From positions 1 to 64,000 of the forward strand of contig NZ_JBLZMW010000012.1 in assembly GCF_048553275.1 (NCBI RefSeq): a stretch of DNA of 64,000 bases, read 5' to 3'. The notes beneath the pieces were generated by a model. That model did not search any database and was not told the DNA's origin. It worked only from the letters and a program-made list of their open reading frames with translations. The position numbers were made by a program, and so were the translations under genes. Shown piece after piece: positions 9,956 to 18,311 of this stretch (position 1 is its first letter; each line of letters begins with the position of its first letter). The stretch is from Pacificoceanicola sp048553275. GTDB lineage: Bacteria > Pseudomonadota > Alphaproteobacteria > Rhodobacterales > Rhodobacteraceae.

Positions 9956-10281
9956 TCGTCTCGGCGCGGTTTCGGCGGTGGTATCCGCTCCACTTTCGCC
10001 AAATGGCACGGCGAGGTACCTCGATGCGCGAAGGGCCTCGTTCCGGGCGATTGCACCGGCCGTTTAAGGCTTCCACGGCTTGGCGTTCCTGCGCGGTGGC
10101 ATGACGGCATGGGCGCCGCGGTCGGCGACGGCGTGATGGCATTTGCGCGTGTCATAGGCCCCGCCCGCGGTGACCGAGCCGAGTGGGGATCTGGTCAAGA
10201 AGCTCGGGCAGCATGGGCGCGTCACCGATGTTGTTGCCGGTGATTTCGATGGCTCGGATCTCCAGTGTCTGCTCGTCGACG

Positions 10282-10324
10282 CTCCTCCGGGGATCATGCT
10301 ACGCATGACCCTGCCGGGCACGGG
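10282..10324 (-). repeat. Palindromic element, copy C (inverted, diverged)
   Basis: Same element in the opposite orientation, interrupting the transposase between the DEQTLEIR-like and KIHI-like coding segments. On the minus strand it reads GCCCGGCAGGG then the stem TCATGC-GTA-GCATGA. The stem bases differ from copies A and B (CATTGC/GCAATG) but both arms changed together, so pairing is kept. Exact edges are uncertain by a few bases. Confidence 0.65.
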
Positions 10325-10416
10325 ATGTGGATCTTGCGCAACAGGCGGCGTTTGGTGCCACCATGCTTGCGCGCATGCCACTCGCCTTCGTTCGCGGCCT
10401 TGATGCCGGTGCTGTC

Positions 10417-10456
10417 CACTGCCCGGCAGGGTATTGCGCAGCAATGCCCGAGAGGG
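10417..10456 (+). repeat. Palindromic element, copy B
   Basis: A clean 40-base insertion between GCTGTC and GATCAG of the transposase gene (codons for the LLIDSTG catalytic-Asp motif in intact relatives). The core GGGTATTGC-GCA-GCAATGCCC is a 9-bp stem with one T-G pair. It matches copy A at all but about two positions. Confidence 0.75.
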
Positions 10457-10993
10457 GATCAGCAAGTTCAGCGGCCCCTTCGAGCCGCGGTAAGGAATGG
10501 TCATGTCCAGGGTCTTCTGCCGACGGCTCAGAGTGCTGAAATCTCGCACCGTTCAGTCGAGGCCGACCAGGCGCAACAGGCTCTTCACGAATCCGTTCGA
10601 CTGCCGGAGCGCCATGCCGAAGAGGACCTTCATCGTCAGGCATGTCTGGATCGCGGCGTCGCTATACTGCGTCTGTCGGCCTCGCTTGCCGGTCTCCGGC
10701 ACCCACGCCATGTCCGGATCGAACCAGATGGTGAGGGAGCCACGCTGCTTCAGCGCTTCGTTGTAGGCCGGCCAGTTCCTGGTCTTGTAGCTCGGCGGGA
10801 TGGGTCTGCTCATGCAGAGCAGCGACCAAGCTGGATTCACGACGTGAATCCTTCACCCAGCCTTTGCGCAAGAAGGCCTCTCCTCGCTATCATTGACCTG
10901 CACCCCGAGGCTCCTCATTCGTAACACGAGTCTGTGGGTCTGTGCTCTGCTCCCGCACCTCGGACCACCGGATGCTGGAGTTTACCGGCTCGG

Positions 10994-11287
10994 TCATGGC
11001 GACGGGCTGGTTGGGCCGCCGGGATAATGCAGGGCGATCGGGACGTGATATCCGATTGCGCTGTGAGGTCGGTCTTGGTTGTAGTGCCTACGCCAAGTCT
11101 TCAGTTTTTCTTGCGCATCCGCACGGCTCATGAACCAGTGCGCATTCAGGCACTCATACCGAAGCTTGCTGTTGAACGCCTGAATGAAGCCGTTGTCGAT
11201 GGATTTTCCCGGGCGTGAGAAATCGAGAGTGCCATCGTTGGCATAGACCCACAGATCGCGCTCGCGGGAGATGGATTCGCTGCCAGA
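10994..11287 (-). pseudogene. IS3-family OrfB transposase, C-terminal remnant
   Basis: The minus strand encodes the end of an IS3-family (IS407-like) integrase-core transposase: GSESISRERDLWVYAND, then LDFSRPGKSIDNGFIQAFNS, the final catalytic glutamate in LRYECLNAHWF, and the usual tail YNQDRPHSAIGYHVPIALH. The N-terminal four fifths, with the first two catalytic aspartates, are missing; similarity stops abruptly near 11287. The sequence to the left down to about 10930 resembles the right end of such an element. Non-functional fragment. Confidence 0.85.
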
Positions 11288-11410
11288 GCACGTCTCAAAG
11301 AAGAGCTGTTTTGAGGTTATGGCCACGCGCGCAGCAACCAAATGGCCCAGCGTGTGGCCATAAACGGTCTCAGTCTCAGGTCTCAAAAGTGGATTTGCTG
11401 AACCACACTG

Positions 11411-11770
11411 CTAAGAAGACCGGCTATGAGGATGAGAAGGGAGTGCAGACGTTTGAGACCTACGCGCCTGACTTCCTGCGCTCCTACGTCAAACCCCTGC
11501 CCCACCGTGGCGAAGACCTTCTGGCAAAGCACCTTACCGCCCCCAAGGGCTACGACGCTTTGAAGAAGGCTTTCCGGTCTTGGCGCTACAGCCAAGCCCT
11601 ACGTCCTGCACGGTCTGCGGAAGTTGGCGATTATCAAGCTGGCCGAGGCCGGGGCGACAGACGCGGAAATGCGGTCTGTCAACGGGTAGTCTGCGTAAAC
11701 GGTGGCCAATTATCGGACCAAGGCAAACCGGAAGGTATTGAGCCGAGCGGGACAAACGCGCCGGAAATAG
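11411..11770 (+). pseudogene. Tyrosine recombinase/phage integrase, C-terminal remnant
   Basis: Two plus-strand frames together spell the end of a site-specific tyrosine recombinase. The first frame gives LTAPKGYDALKKAFRSWR; after a frameshift near 11590 the second gives AKPYVLHGLRKLAIIKLAEAGATDAEM, which carries the HxxR box (HGLRK), and then TVANYRTKANRKVLSRAG with the candidate nucleophile tyrosine. In-frame TAG and TAA codons interrupt the last part near 11690, so the gene is dead. It ends 80 bases from the 3' end of tRNA-Leu, the normal position of an island integrase relative to its target tRNA. The N-terminal limit is uncertain. Confidence 0.75.
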
Positions 11771-11849
11771 AACATGAACGGAGCAAGATGCAGGGATTCA
11801 CATGGGGTAATCACTGCGGAGAATGACCACCGAACATCGGTCAAGTCAT

Positions 11850-11935
11850 TGGTACCCAAGGCCGGACTCGAACCGGCACGTCCGTTAGGACGGGGGATTT
11901 TGAATCCCCTGCGTCTACCATTCCGCCACTTGGGC
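11850..11935 (-). tRNA. tRNA-Leu (anticodon CAA)
   Basis: On the minus strand the 86-base sequence folds as a class II tRNA: acceptor arm GCCCAAG pairing with CTTGGGT, anticodon stem GGGGA/TCCCC with loop TTCAAAA (anticodon CAA), a long variable arm, T-loop GGTTCGAGTCC, and an encoded CCA at 11852-11850. It decodes UUG. Integrase remnants lie next to its 3' end. Confidence 0.95.
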
Positions 11936-12033
11936 ATGGGCGGTGGTTTAGCGTCCCTCTCTTCCCGCGTAAAGAGGGATTGCACAGCCCCGACCTGCAT
12001 GGTTTGACACACCCAACGTATTAAGGAATGCCC

Positions 12034-12612
12034 ATGCTGCGTGGATTATACGATTGGACCATGGCCAAGGCCGAACACCCGAAGGCGCTTTGGTTCCTGG
12101 CCTTTATCGCTTTCATCGAATCCTCGGTCTTTCCGATCCCGCCGGACATCATCCTGATCCCGATGATTCTCGCGGCACCGCGCAAAGCCTGGCTCTATGC
12201 CGGGGTGGCGACGCTGTTCTCGGTGCTCGGCGGGATGCTCGGCTATGCCATCGGCTTCTTCTTCTTCGAAACCATCGGCCAGCCGCTCCTGTCCGCGATG
12301 GGCAAGGCCGACGCCATGGCGGAGTTCAACACACGCTTTAACGGTGTCGGCTTCTGGGCTGTGTTGATCGCGGGCATCACGCCCTTCCCGTACAAGGTCA
12401 TCACGATCATGTCCGGATGGACCGCCATGCCGCTGGCCACCTTTGTGACCACATCGATCATCGCCCGGGCGCTGCGGTTCTTCCTGATCGCCGCGCTGCT
12501 GCGCAAATTCGGCGCACCAATTCGTGATTTCATCGAACGGTATCTGGGGCTTGTCTTCATTGCCTTTGTCGTGGTCCTTCTCGGGGGCTTTTTCCTTGTG
12601 AGGTATCTATGA
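12034..12612 (+). CDS. DedA/YqaA-family membrane protein
   Basis: A 192-residue integral membrane protein of the DedA (SNARE-associated/VTT) superfamily, YqaA-like. Typical segments are FIAFIESSVFPIPPDIILIPM near residue 25 and the re-entrant-loop region AGITPFPYKVITIMSGW near residue 110. Members are linked to lipid flipping and membrane homeostasis. The second ATG (12034) is chosen because AAGGA lies six bases upstream of it, whereas the ATG at 12028 touches the ribosome-binding site. It overlaps dsbB by four bases (ATGA), so the two are co-translated. Confidence 0.88.
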   Translation: MLRGLYDWTMAKAEHPKALWFLAFIAFIESSVFPIPPDIILIPMILAAPRKAWLYAGVATLFSVLGGMLGYAIGFFFFETIGQPLLSAMGKADAMAEFNTRFNGVGFWAVLIAGITPFPYKVITIMSGWTAMPLATFVTTSIIARALRFFLIAALLRKFGAPIRDFIERYLGLVFIAFVVVLLGGFFLVRYL

Positions 12613-13070
12613 GCCGCAAACTGCTGATCCTGCTCGCCGCCGGTGGCTCAGCCGCCTTGATGCTCGGCGCCCTTGGCTTCCAGTTCATTGGCGAGATGCC
12701 CCCGTGCAAGCTGTGCTATTGGCAACGCTACGGCCACGTCCTCGCCATCGTCGCCGGTGGCCTTGCGCTCTGGCGTCCGGTCATGCCGCTGATCGGACTC
12801 GGGGCGCTCGGCGCGCTCAGCTCCTCCGCCATTGGCCTCTACCATGCCGGCGTCGAGCAAAAATGGTGGGAAGGCCCGAACAGCTGCACCTCCGGCTCCA
12901 TCGCCGGGCTGACGCCCGAAGAGCTCCTGCAGAAGATCACCGATGCGCCGCTGGTGCGCTGTGATGAAATCCCGTGGGAGATGCTGGGCCTGTCGATGGC
13001 CGGTTGGAACGCGCTGATTTCCCTCGCGCTTGGCCTTCTTTGGATCATGGCGGCCCGGACAAAAGCCTGA
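12609..13070 (+). CDS. dsbB: Disulfide bond formation protein B
   Basis: A 153-residue inner-membrane quinone reductase that reoxidises DsbA. Four hydrophobic helices are visible. The first periplasmic cysteine pair is CKLC (residues ~32-35, in MPPCKLCYWQRYGH) and the second pair is in the later loop (SC... at ~98 and RC at ~118). This is the complete set of redox cysteines. The start overlaps the stop of the upstream DedA-family gene. Confidence 0.92.
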   Translation: MSRKLLILLAAGGSAALMLGALGFQFIGEMPPCKLCYWQRYGHVLAIVAGGLALWRPVMPLIGLGALGALSSSAIGLYHAGVEQKWWEGPNSCTSGSIAGLTPEELLQKITDAPLVRCDEIPWEMLGLSMAGWNALISLALGLLWIMAARTKA

Positions 13071-13107
13071 GCTTTGTCAATCCGCGATTGATCCATGCTC
13101 GGACCAC

Positions 13108-14205
13108 ATGTATGACGATGTCATGCATTTTTCCGAGGGTGCGCCGCGCACCGTTCTCATCACCGCGCTATTGCTGGGATACGGTGCCTGCGGCGGCTGG
13201 CTCGCTGCGATGGCGCAGTTTCCGATGCCGTGGATGCTCGGAAGCTTGCTGACAGCCGGCAGCCTCGTTCTGCTGATCAAGCCCAAGGGATTGGAAACCT
13301 ACAGTTTCCCGCTGCGCTTCCGCACCATGTTTATCGCGATGATCGGCGTTATGATCGGCTCGCAGCTTGAACCGAGCTTTATCGAGCTTGCCTCCGATCT
13401 GACGCTGACCATCAGCATGCTGGCGGTGTTCGTCGTGATGGCGCACAGCGGCAATGCGCTGATTTTCCGCCGCGTCGGCGGCTATGACCGCGCCACGGCT
13501 TTCTATGCGGCAACGCCCGGCGGCCTGATGGAGAGCATTTTGCTGGGCGAAAGCTCCGGCGCTGATATCAAGGTGCTCACCGCACAGCAGTTCCTGCGGA
13601 TCATCTTTGTCATCACCCTGCTGCCGCTTGGTCTGTCGCTTTGGCTCGGGCACCCTGTGGGCAGCGCGGCGGGGCTGAGCCTTGGCGGTGCACCGGACAC
13701 GCCGCTCTCCCTGTCGGAACTGGCTCTGATCGCCGCAACCGGTCTCGCCGGCCTCGGCATCGCCGCGGTCACCCGCTTGCCTGCGGGGCATCTCACCGGT
13801 CCGCTTCTGCTCGCCGCGGCGCTCTCCGTGGCGGGCCTTCTCGACGTGCATGTGCCCTATTGGATGATCTCTGCGGCACAGGTGGTGATTGGCGTGAGCC
13901 TTGGCCTGCGGTTCAACGGCATGAGCGCCAGGCTTCTGCGCAATTGCGCGGGGCTGTCGCTGCTTTCCGTGTTGTTCATGCTGACCCTGGGCAGCACCTT
14001 TGCCATGGTCCTGCATCTGGCGACGGATTTGCCGTTCCTGCACCTTTTCATCAGCTACGCCCCCGGCGGGGTGACCGAAATGTCGGTGATCGCGCTCAGC
14101 CTGGCGGCCAATCCGGCCTTCGTCAGCCTGCACCACGTGGTGCGCATCCTGATGACGGTGATCGAACTGACGACACTGTCACGGCTGCTCGGGCTCAGAG
14201 CCTGA
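13108..14205 (+). CDS. AbrB-family membrane protein
   Basis: A 365-residue protein with about ten hydrophobic segments, matching the AbrB/AidA-type integral-membrane family (a duplicated unit often annotated as a putative ammonia monooxygenase or an AbrB transcriptional regulator, although it looks like a transporter). Conserved pieces are the early PMPWMLGSLLTAG and the later TRLPAGHLTGPLLLAAAL and APGGVTEMSVIALSL. The start ATG at 13108 has no strong Shine-Dalgarno; ATG 13123 is an alternative. It converges with the uup-like gene: the two stops are only three bases apart, leaving no room for separate terminators. Confidence 0.82.
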   Translation: MYDDVMHFSEGAPRTVLITALLLGYGACGGWLAAMAQFPMPWMLGSLLTAGSLVLLIKPKGLETYSFPLRFRTMFIAMIGVMIGSQLEPSFIELASDLTLTISMLAVFVVMAHSGNALIFRRVGGYDRATAFYAATPGGLMESILLGESSGADIKVLTAQQFLRIIFVITLLPLGLSLWLGHPVGSAAGLSLGGAPDTPLSLSELALIAATGLAGLGIAAVTRLPAGHLTGPLLLAAALSVAGLLDVHVPYWMISAAQVVIGVSLGLRFNGMSARLLRNCAGLSLLSVLFMLTLGSTFAMVLHLATDLPFLHLFISYAPGGVTEMSVIALSLAANPAFVSLHHVVRILMTVIELTTLSRLLGLRA

Positions 14206-14208
14206 TCC

Positions 14209-16038
14209 TCAGCCCTCTTCGTCCCGCGCCGCCAGATCAAGCCAGTCTTCCTCGGCCTTGGCCAAGGCCGCCTGCCGTTCAACCAACGCTTCGGTCGCCT
14301 TCTGGAATTTCACCGGTTCCTTGGCGAAAAGCTCCGGATCGGCCATGAAGGTTTCGAGCTTGGCGATCTCGGCGCTTAGACGGTCGATCTGCGCCGGCAG
14401 CGCGTCCAGACGGTGCTTCTCGGTGTAGCTCAGACCGGACTTCGACGGTGCCTCTGCCGGCGCTTTTGCCTTGGCGTCCGCTGCGCCCTGCCCCTTGGTG
14501 GGGCGCGCCTTGACCTCCGGCGCTTCGGCCGCACGCTTCTGTGTCTGATAGTCGCTCCAGCCACCCGCATAAACAACAACGCGCCCCGCGCCTTCCATGG
14601 CGATGGTCTGCGTTGCCACACGGTCCAGGAAATCCCGATCGTGGCTCACCAACAGAACGGTGCCATCGTAATCGTCCAGCAATTCCTGCAACAAATCCAG
14701 CGTCTCGACATCAAGATCGTTCGTCGGCTCGTCCAGTACCAGCAGGTTGGATTCGCGCGCCATGATCTTGGCCAGCAAGAGCCGCGCCTTCTCCCCGCCA
14801 GACAGCGACCGCACCGGCGCGCGCATCTGCCGCTCGTCGAACAGAAACTCCTTGAGATAACCCACGACGTGCTTGGGCACACCGCGCACCATGACCTGAT
14901 CGGACTGTCCCGAAACCCGCATGTCCGGATCGGTAGTCATGTTATCCCAGAGCGAGGCATCGAGGTCCAATCGCGCACGATTCTGGTCGAATACTGCCGG
15001 AACAAGATTGGTTCCGAGCTTGATTTGCCCTGAATCCGGCGCGATCTCCCCCATCAAAATCTTGAGCAAGGTCGTCTTGCCCACACCGTTCGGCCCGACA
15101 AAGGCAACACGGTCGCCGCGCTGCACTGTCAGCTCCAGCCCTTTGACAATGGTTTTGTCGCCAAAGGCATGGGTGATGTCCCGGGCCTCGACGACCTTCT
15201 TGCCAGACTTCGGCCCACTGGCCAGATCCATCGCCGCCTGCCCCTGGCGCCGGATCTGACTGGCGCGTTCGCCACGCATATCCTGCAAACGGCGCACCCG
15301 GCCCTGGTTGCGCTTGCGTCGCGCACTGATGCCCTCCACGGCCCATCGTGCCTCCGACTTGATCTTGCGATCCAGCTTGTGACGCTGCGTGTCCTCGTCT
15401 TCCCAGATCTTGTCTCGCCAGGCTTCGAAGGTGCCAAAGCCGGTCTCCTGCCGCCGCACCGCCCCACGATCGATCCAGAGCGTCGCTCGCGTCAGCTCAG
15501 TCAGAAAGCGCCGGTCGTGCGAGATCAGCACAAATGCGGATCGCGTCGTCTTGAGCTCATCCTCCAGCCACTGGATCGCCTCGATATCGAGATGGTTTGT
15601 CGGCTCGTCGAGCAGCATCAATTCCGGCTCTTCAGCCATCAGCTTGGCCAGCGCCGCGCGCCGCCGCTCTCCCCCCGAAGCGGTTGCCACCAATCTGTTC
15701 GGATCGAATTTCAGCCCCTCGCTCGCCCGCTCCACCCGGTAAAGCTCAGACGGCTCAAGCGCCGACATGGCAAAATCGCCAAGCGTCTCGAATCCCGACA
15801 GGTCCGGCTCCTGCTCCATATATCCAACAGAGGTCCCCGTCGGCACCACCCGCTCGCCTTTATCGGCCTCCACGAATCCAGCCATGACCTTCATCAGCGT
15901 GGACTTGCCCGATCCGTTGCGTCCGACCAGCGCCACGCGGTCGCCCGGTTGCACATTGAGAGACAAATCATGGAAAACAGGCTCTCCGCCAAAAGTCAGA
16001 GAGATGTCGGTGAGTTGGAGAAGCGGTGCAATAGCCAT
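14209..16038 (-). CDS. uup: ABC-F ATPase, Uup-like
   Basis: A 609-residue soluble protein with two ABC ATPase domains and no membrane segment, the ABC-F layout of ribosome-associated translation factors. Domain 1 has Walker A GRNGSGKST (about residues 39-47), signature ASGGERRRAALA and Walker B MLLDEPTNHLD; domain 2 has GPNGVGKTT, LSGGEKARLLLA and LVLDEPTNDLD. The linker between them (residues ~200-275) is very basic. After a charged Ala/Lys-rich spacer, residues ~540-609 form the C-terminal coiled coil typical of Uup, reported in E. coli to bind DNA and branched structures. Length close to E. coli Uup. Monocistronic by spacing. Confidence 0.92.
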   Translation of the reverse strand: MAIAPLLQLTDISLTFGGEPVFHDLSLNVQPGDRVALVGRNGSGKSTLMKVMAGFVEADKGERVVPTGTSVGYMEQEPDLSGFETLGDFAMSALEPSELYRVERASEGLKFDPNRLVATASGGERRRAALAKLMAEEPELMLLDEPTNHLDIEAIQWLEDELKTTRSAFVLISHDRRFLTELTRATLWIDRGAVRRQETGFGTFEAWRDKIWEDEDTQRHKLDRKIKSEARWAVEGISARRKRNQGRVRRLQDMRGERASQIRRQGQAAMDLASGPKSGKKVVEARDITHAFGDKTIVKGLELTVQRGDRVAFVGPNGVGKTTLLKILMGEIAPDSGQIKLGTNLVPAVFDQNRARLDLDASLWDNMTTDPDMRVSGQSDQVMVRGVPKHVVGYLKEFLFDERQMRAPVRSLSGGEKARLLLAKIMARESNLLVLDEPTNDLDVETLDLLQELLDDYDGTVLLVSHDRDFLDRVATQTIAMEGAGRVVVYAGGWSDYQTQKRAAEAPEVKARPTKGQGAADAKAKAPAEAPSKSGLSYTEKHRLDALPAQIDRLSAEIAKLETFMADPELFAKEPVKFQKATEALVERQAALAKAEEDWLDLAARDEEG

Positions 16039-16132
16039 ATGCGCCAGCTAGGCAAGGCGCGTGACAAGGTCAATCCCCCTTGGTGGCAACGCGCCGCTCC
16101 CCTGCTTCTTCTCTGTATAAATATCCAGACAT

Positions 16133-16149
16133 CGCGCCCGAAGGGCGCG
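16133..16149 (-). terminator. Stem-loop between the olsB-like and uup-like genes
   Basis: CGCGCCC (16133-16139) pairs perfectly with GGGCGCG (16143-16149) around three bases. It lies 53 bases beyond the stop of the minus-strand acyltransferase gene, followed on that strand by an A/T-rich stretch (ATATTTATA) rather than a pure T run. Terminator or processing signal. Confidence 0.45.
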
Positions 16150-16202
16150 CCGGTCGGGCTGCGAAGCAGGCCGAAACCTTTTGCATCCCATCAAATCCGT
16201 CC

Positions 16203-16937
16203 CTACCCAACCACCGCCCGCAGCAATTTCTTGCGCGCGGGCGGGATGGCGGCGATCTCGACACCGGTAAAGACATGCAGCGTGTTCATCTGATCATCCA
16301 CCACCGCATGATCCGACACCCATCCCCCCATCATCAGATAGGTGCGCAGAAGCGGCGGCATCCGGCTCATGGCTGCCCGCAGATCGGGCTTGCGCCGCAG
16401 CCGCTCTGCAAAGCGGAACACTCTCGGCGCCTTGACCCGCGGCAGCCATCGGCGGGGCCCAAGATGGCGATCCCTGAGCACCGCGAATGCGTCGTAATAC
16501 TCCCGCGCATCGGTTCCGGCAAAGGAGGTGCAGCCAAAAAGCATCTCGACGCAGGTGTCATCCACATAGGCCGTCATCGCGCCCCAGGCCACACGCAGGA
16601 TATCGGGTTCCGTGCAATCGGGATGCAGACAGAAGCGGCCCATCTCGACCATCCGTCCCTCGAATCCCTCTAGGCTCGACAACTCGTAGAATTGCGCTGA
16701 ATAACTGCGCGAGATTTCCCGGCCATTGGCGATCGGCAAAAAGCGGAAACAGCAGACAAGCGCGCCGCTGCGGGTATCTTCGATCAGCATGTGATCGCAC
16801 AGCGCGTCAAAGGAATCACGATCCACGCCGGGCCGCGCGCGCCGAAACGCAAGCCCGCGCAGCGCCTGCGCCGCCCGCACATCCTCCGGCGTGGACGCAA
16901 GACGTGCCCGGTAGCGGCCCTTCTTGATCTCGATCAT
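16203..16937 (-). CDS. GNAT-type acyltransferase, OlsB-like (ornithine lipid synthesis)
   Basis: A 244-residue protein of the acyl-ACP-dependent acyltransferase family that includes OlsB, which acylates ornithine to lyso-ornithine lipid. Seen: AAQALRGLAFR near the start, ARPGVDRDSFDALCDHMLIED, the core RMVEMGRFCLHPDC and the RVAWGAMTAYVDD helix. The start is the second ATG (16937), nine bases after GGAGG; the ATG three codons earlier abuts the ribosome-binding site. No olsA homologue is next to it. An N-acyl-homoserine-lactone synthase-like reading is less likely because the OlsB core motifs are clear. Confidence 0.8.
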   Translation of the reverse strand: MIEIKKGRYRARLASTPEDVRAAQALRGLAFRRARPGVDRDSFDALCDHMLIEDTRSGALVCCFRFLPIANGREISRSYSAQFYELSSLEGFEGRMVEMGRFCLHPDCTEPDILRVAWGAMTAYVDDTCVEMLFGCTSFAGTDAREYYDAFAVLRDRHLGPRRWLPRVKAPRVFRFAERLRRKPDLRAAMSRMPPLLRTYLMMGGWVSDHAVVDDQMNTLHVFTGVEIAAIPPARKKLLRAVVG

Positions 16938-17015
16938 GCGATCCATCCTCCACGCCACACCCGGCACAGGCGCTCATGGAGGTCGCAAATCATCATGACG
17001 TCAAGATGACGCGTT

Positions 17016-17489
17016 TCAGGAGTTGCCGAGATCGCCGAGGTTCAGCGCGCCGATGTTGCCAAAGAGCTTGCGCACGAAGCTGATATCGCCATCGCTGGTG
17101 CGTGTCACACGCCGCGACAACGGCACGACCCGCCCGTCTTCGAGACCATAGGTGGTGATATTATTCACCACGCCGGCCTCATCGAAGGAAATTTCGAGAA
17201 TCGTCCGGTCGATGACTTCGGGGCGTTTCCATGCCAGATGCTTCACTTCGCTCTGAATATAATAGTAACCCGTGTCGCGCTGTACGCCGGAGGTGGTTGG
17301 GACACCGATCAGATCCTCGACCGAGGCGCGGGTATCCACGCCGGGCACGATTTGCTGCAACTCGTCTTCCGGCGGAACAAACCCGTGCAAACGATACTGC
17401 GCCGTACAGGCACTCATCGCCGCGATTGCCAGAACGGCAACGGCGACTCTTGCCCTTGCCTTTGTCACTCGCCCAAAATCGCGTCGCAT
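17016..17489 (-). CDS. bamE: Outer membrane assembly lipoprotein BamE (SmpA/OmlA)
   Basis: A 157-residue lipoprotein: signal peptide with lipobox AMSAC (lipid-attached cysteine at about residue 28), followed by the SmpA/OmlA domain, where QQIVPGVDTRASVEDLIGVP is the characteristic alpha-helical opening and GYYYIQSEVKH the first strand. BamE is an accessory subunit of the beta-barrel assembly machine at the periplasmic face of the outer membrane. It diverges from the DUF177 gene, with 88 bases between the starts for both promoters. Confidence 0.9.
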   Translation of the reverse strand: MRRDFGRVTKARARVAVAVLAIAAMSACTAQYRLHGFVPPEDELQQIVPGVDTRASVEDLIGVPTTSGVQRDTGYYYIQSEVKHLAWKRPEVIDRTILEISFDEAGVVNNITTYGLEDGRVVPLSRRVTRTSDGDISFVRKLFGNIGALNLGDLGNS

Positions 17490-17577
17490 CCCACACCTCT
17501 TGCCTTGCCCGTTAAGGCCACCTAATTCCGATTACAGAAGGACGCCTCTGCATTCAAGCCAAGGAAATCCCGACCTT

Positions 17578-18141
17578 ATGAGCAAATCCGTCACCGAGAC
17601 CCTCCGTTTGCGCGTATCCGAGCTGCGCCAGCGTCGCGAAACGCCATTCCTGCTTGAGCCGGGCGCGGACACCCGCGCCGCAATTGCCGGGACCATCGGC
17701 GCCGAAGCCGTCAAGAAACTTCGGTTCGAAGGCACCCTTGCCCCGCGCGGCAAATATGGCTGGGAGCTGCGGGCGACCCTCGGCGCGACCGCCGTTCAGC
17801 CCTGCATCGTCACCCTGGAGCCGGTCACCACCCGGATCGACACAGAGGTGCTGCGCCGTTTCGTGCCCGAAGATCAGATGGCCGCCACCGTCGAGGCCGG
17901 GGAAGAAACCGAAATGCCCGAGGACGACAGCCTGGAGCCGCTTGGCGATGTCATCGACCTCGACGCGGTGATGACAGAGGCGCTCTCGCTCGCCCTGCCC
18001 AGCTATCCGCGCAAGGACGATGCCGACCTCGGCGAGGCGGTCTTTACCGAAGATGGCACCGAGCCGTTGAAAGACGCGGATCTCAAGCCGTTTGCCGGTC
18101 TCGCAGCCTTGCGCGACAAAATGCAGGGCACCGACGAATAA
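17578..18141 (+). CDS. DUF177 (YceD-like) protein
   Basis: A 187-residue YceD/DUF177 protein, the usual gene upstream of rpmF in bacteria, linked to 23S rRNA accumulation and ribosome assembly. The central CIVTLEPVTTRIDTEVLRRF is the family core; the C-terminal part is acidic and ends with LKPFAGLAALRDKM. In many members a cysteine pair is present; here only one cysteine is seen. The start ATG at 17578 follows AAGGAA at suitable distance. Gap of 170 bases to rpmF, probably with its own promoter. Confidence 0.88.
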   Translation: MSKSVTETLRLRVSELRQRRETPFLLEPGADTRAAIAGTIGAEAVKKLRFEGTLAPRGKYGWELRATLGATAVQPCIVTLEPVTTRIDTEVLRRFVPEDQMAATVEAGEETEMPEDDSLEPLGDVIDLDAVMTEALSLALPSYPRKDDADLGEAVFTEDGTEPLKDADLKPFAGLAALRDKMQGTDE

Positions 18142-18311
18142 TTCGCGCTGTGCGATCCAGAATCGCCTTGCTCTTTTGAGCTTTGTGCGTATTTTCGCGC
18201 CTTCACGACAAATGTTCCTTGTGCTGGCCTGCAGCTTCGCTTTAAGAGGCCGGACACGAATGCAAATCACCGGGCAGCTTGTCTGCCCCGCTACCAGATA
18301 GAGGTTGAGAC

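Larger units (their letters stand above)
9776..10813 (-). pseudogene. IS5-family transposase, inactivated
   Basis: The gene starts at 10813 with MSRPIPPSYKTRNWPAYNEA and ends at 9776 with LNGYTALGIPVTEPMG, the full extent of an IS903-like DDE transposase. It is broken by a TGG-to-TGA nonsense change at 10550-10552 (between LLRLVGLD and TVRDFSTLSRRQK) and by three short palindromic insertions at about 10417-10456, 10282-10324 and 9914-9955 that shift the frame; further frameshifts follow. Recognisable blocks such as SVTAGGAYDTRKCHHAVADRG and HCVKTLGQSLMACDFDRQVAE survive between the breaks. It cannot make an active enzyme. Confidence 0.9.
9723..10878 (-). mobile_element. IS5-family (IS903-group-like) insertion sequence, degenerate
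   Basis: The left end GGCTTTGTTGCGCAAA (9723-9738) matches the inverted right end TTTGCGCAAGAAGGCC (10863-10878) at 14 of 16 positions, and GGCTTTGTTGCGCAAA is the classic terminus of this IS group. The 1156-base length equals a normal ~1.03 kb element plus three inserted ~40 bp palindromic elements. It encloses one transposase pseudogene on the minus strand. No convincing target-site duplication flanks it, which suggests age or rearrangement. Confidence 0.85.
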
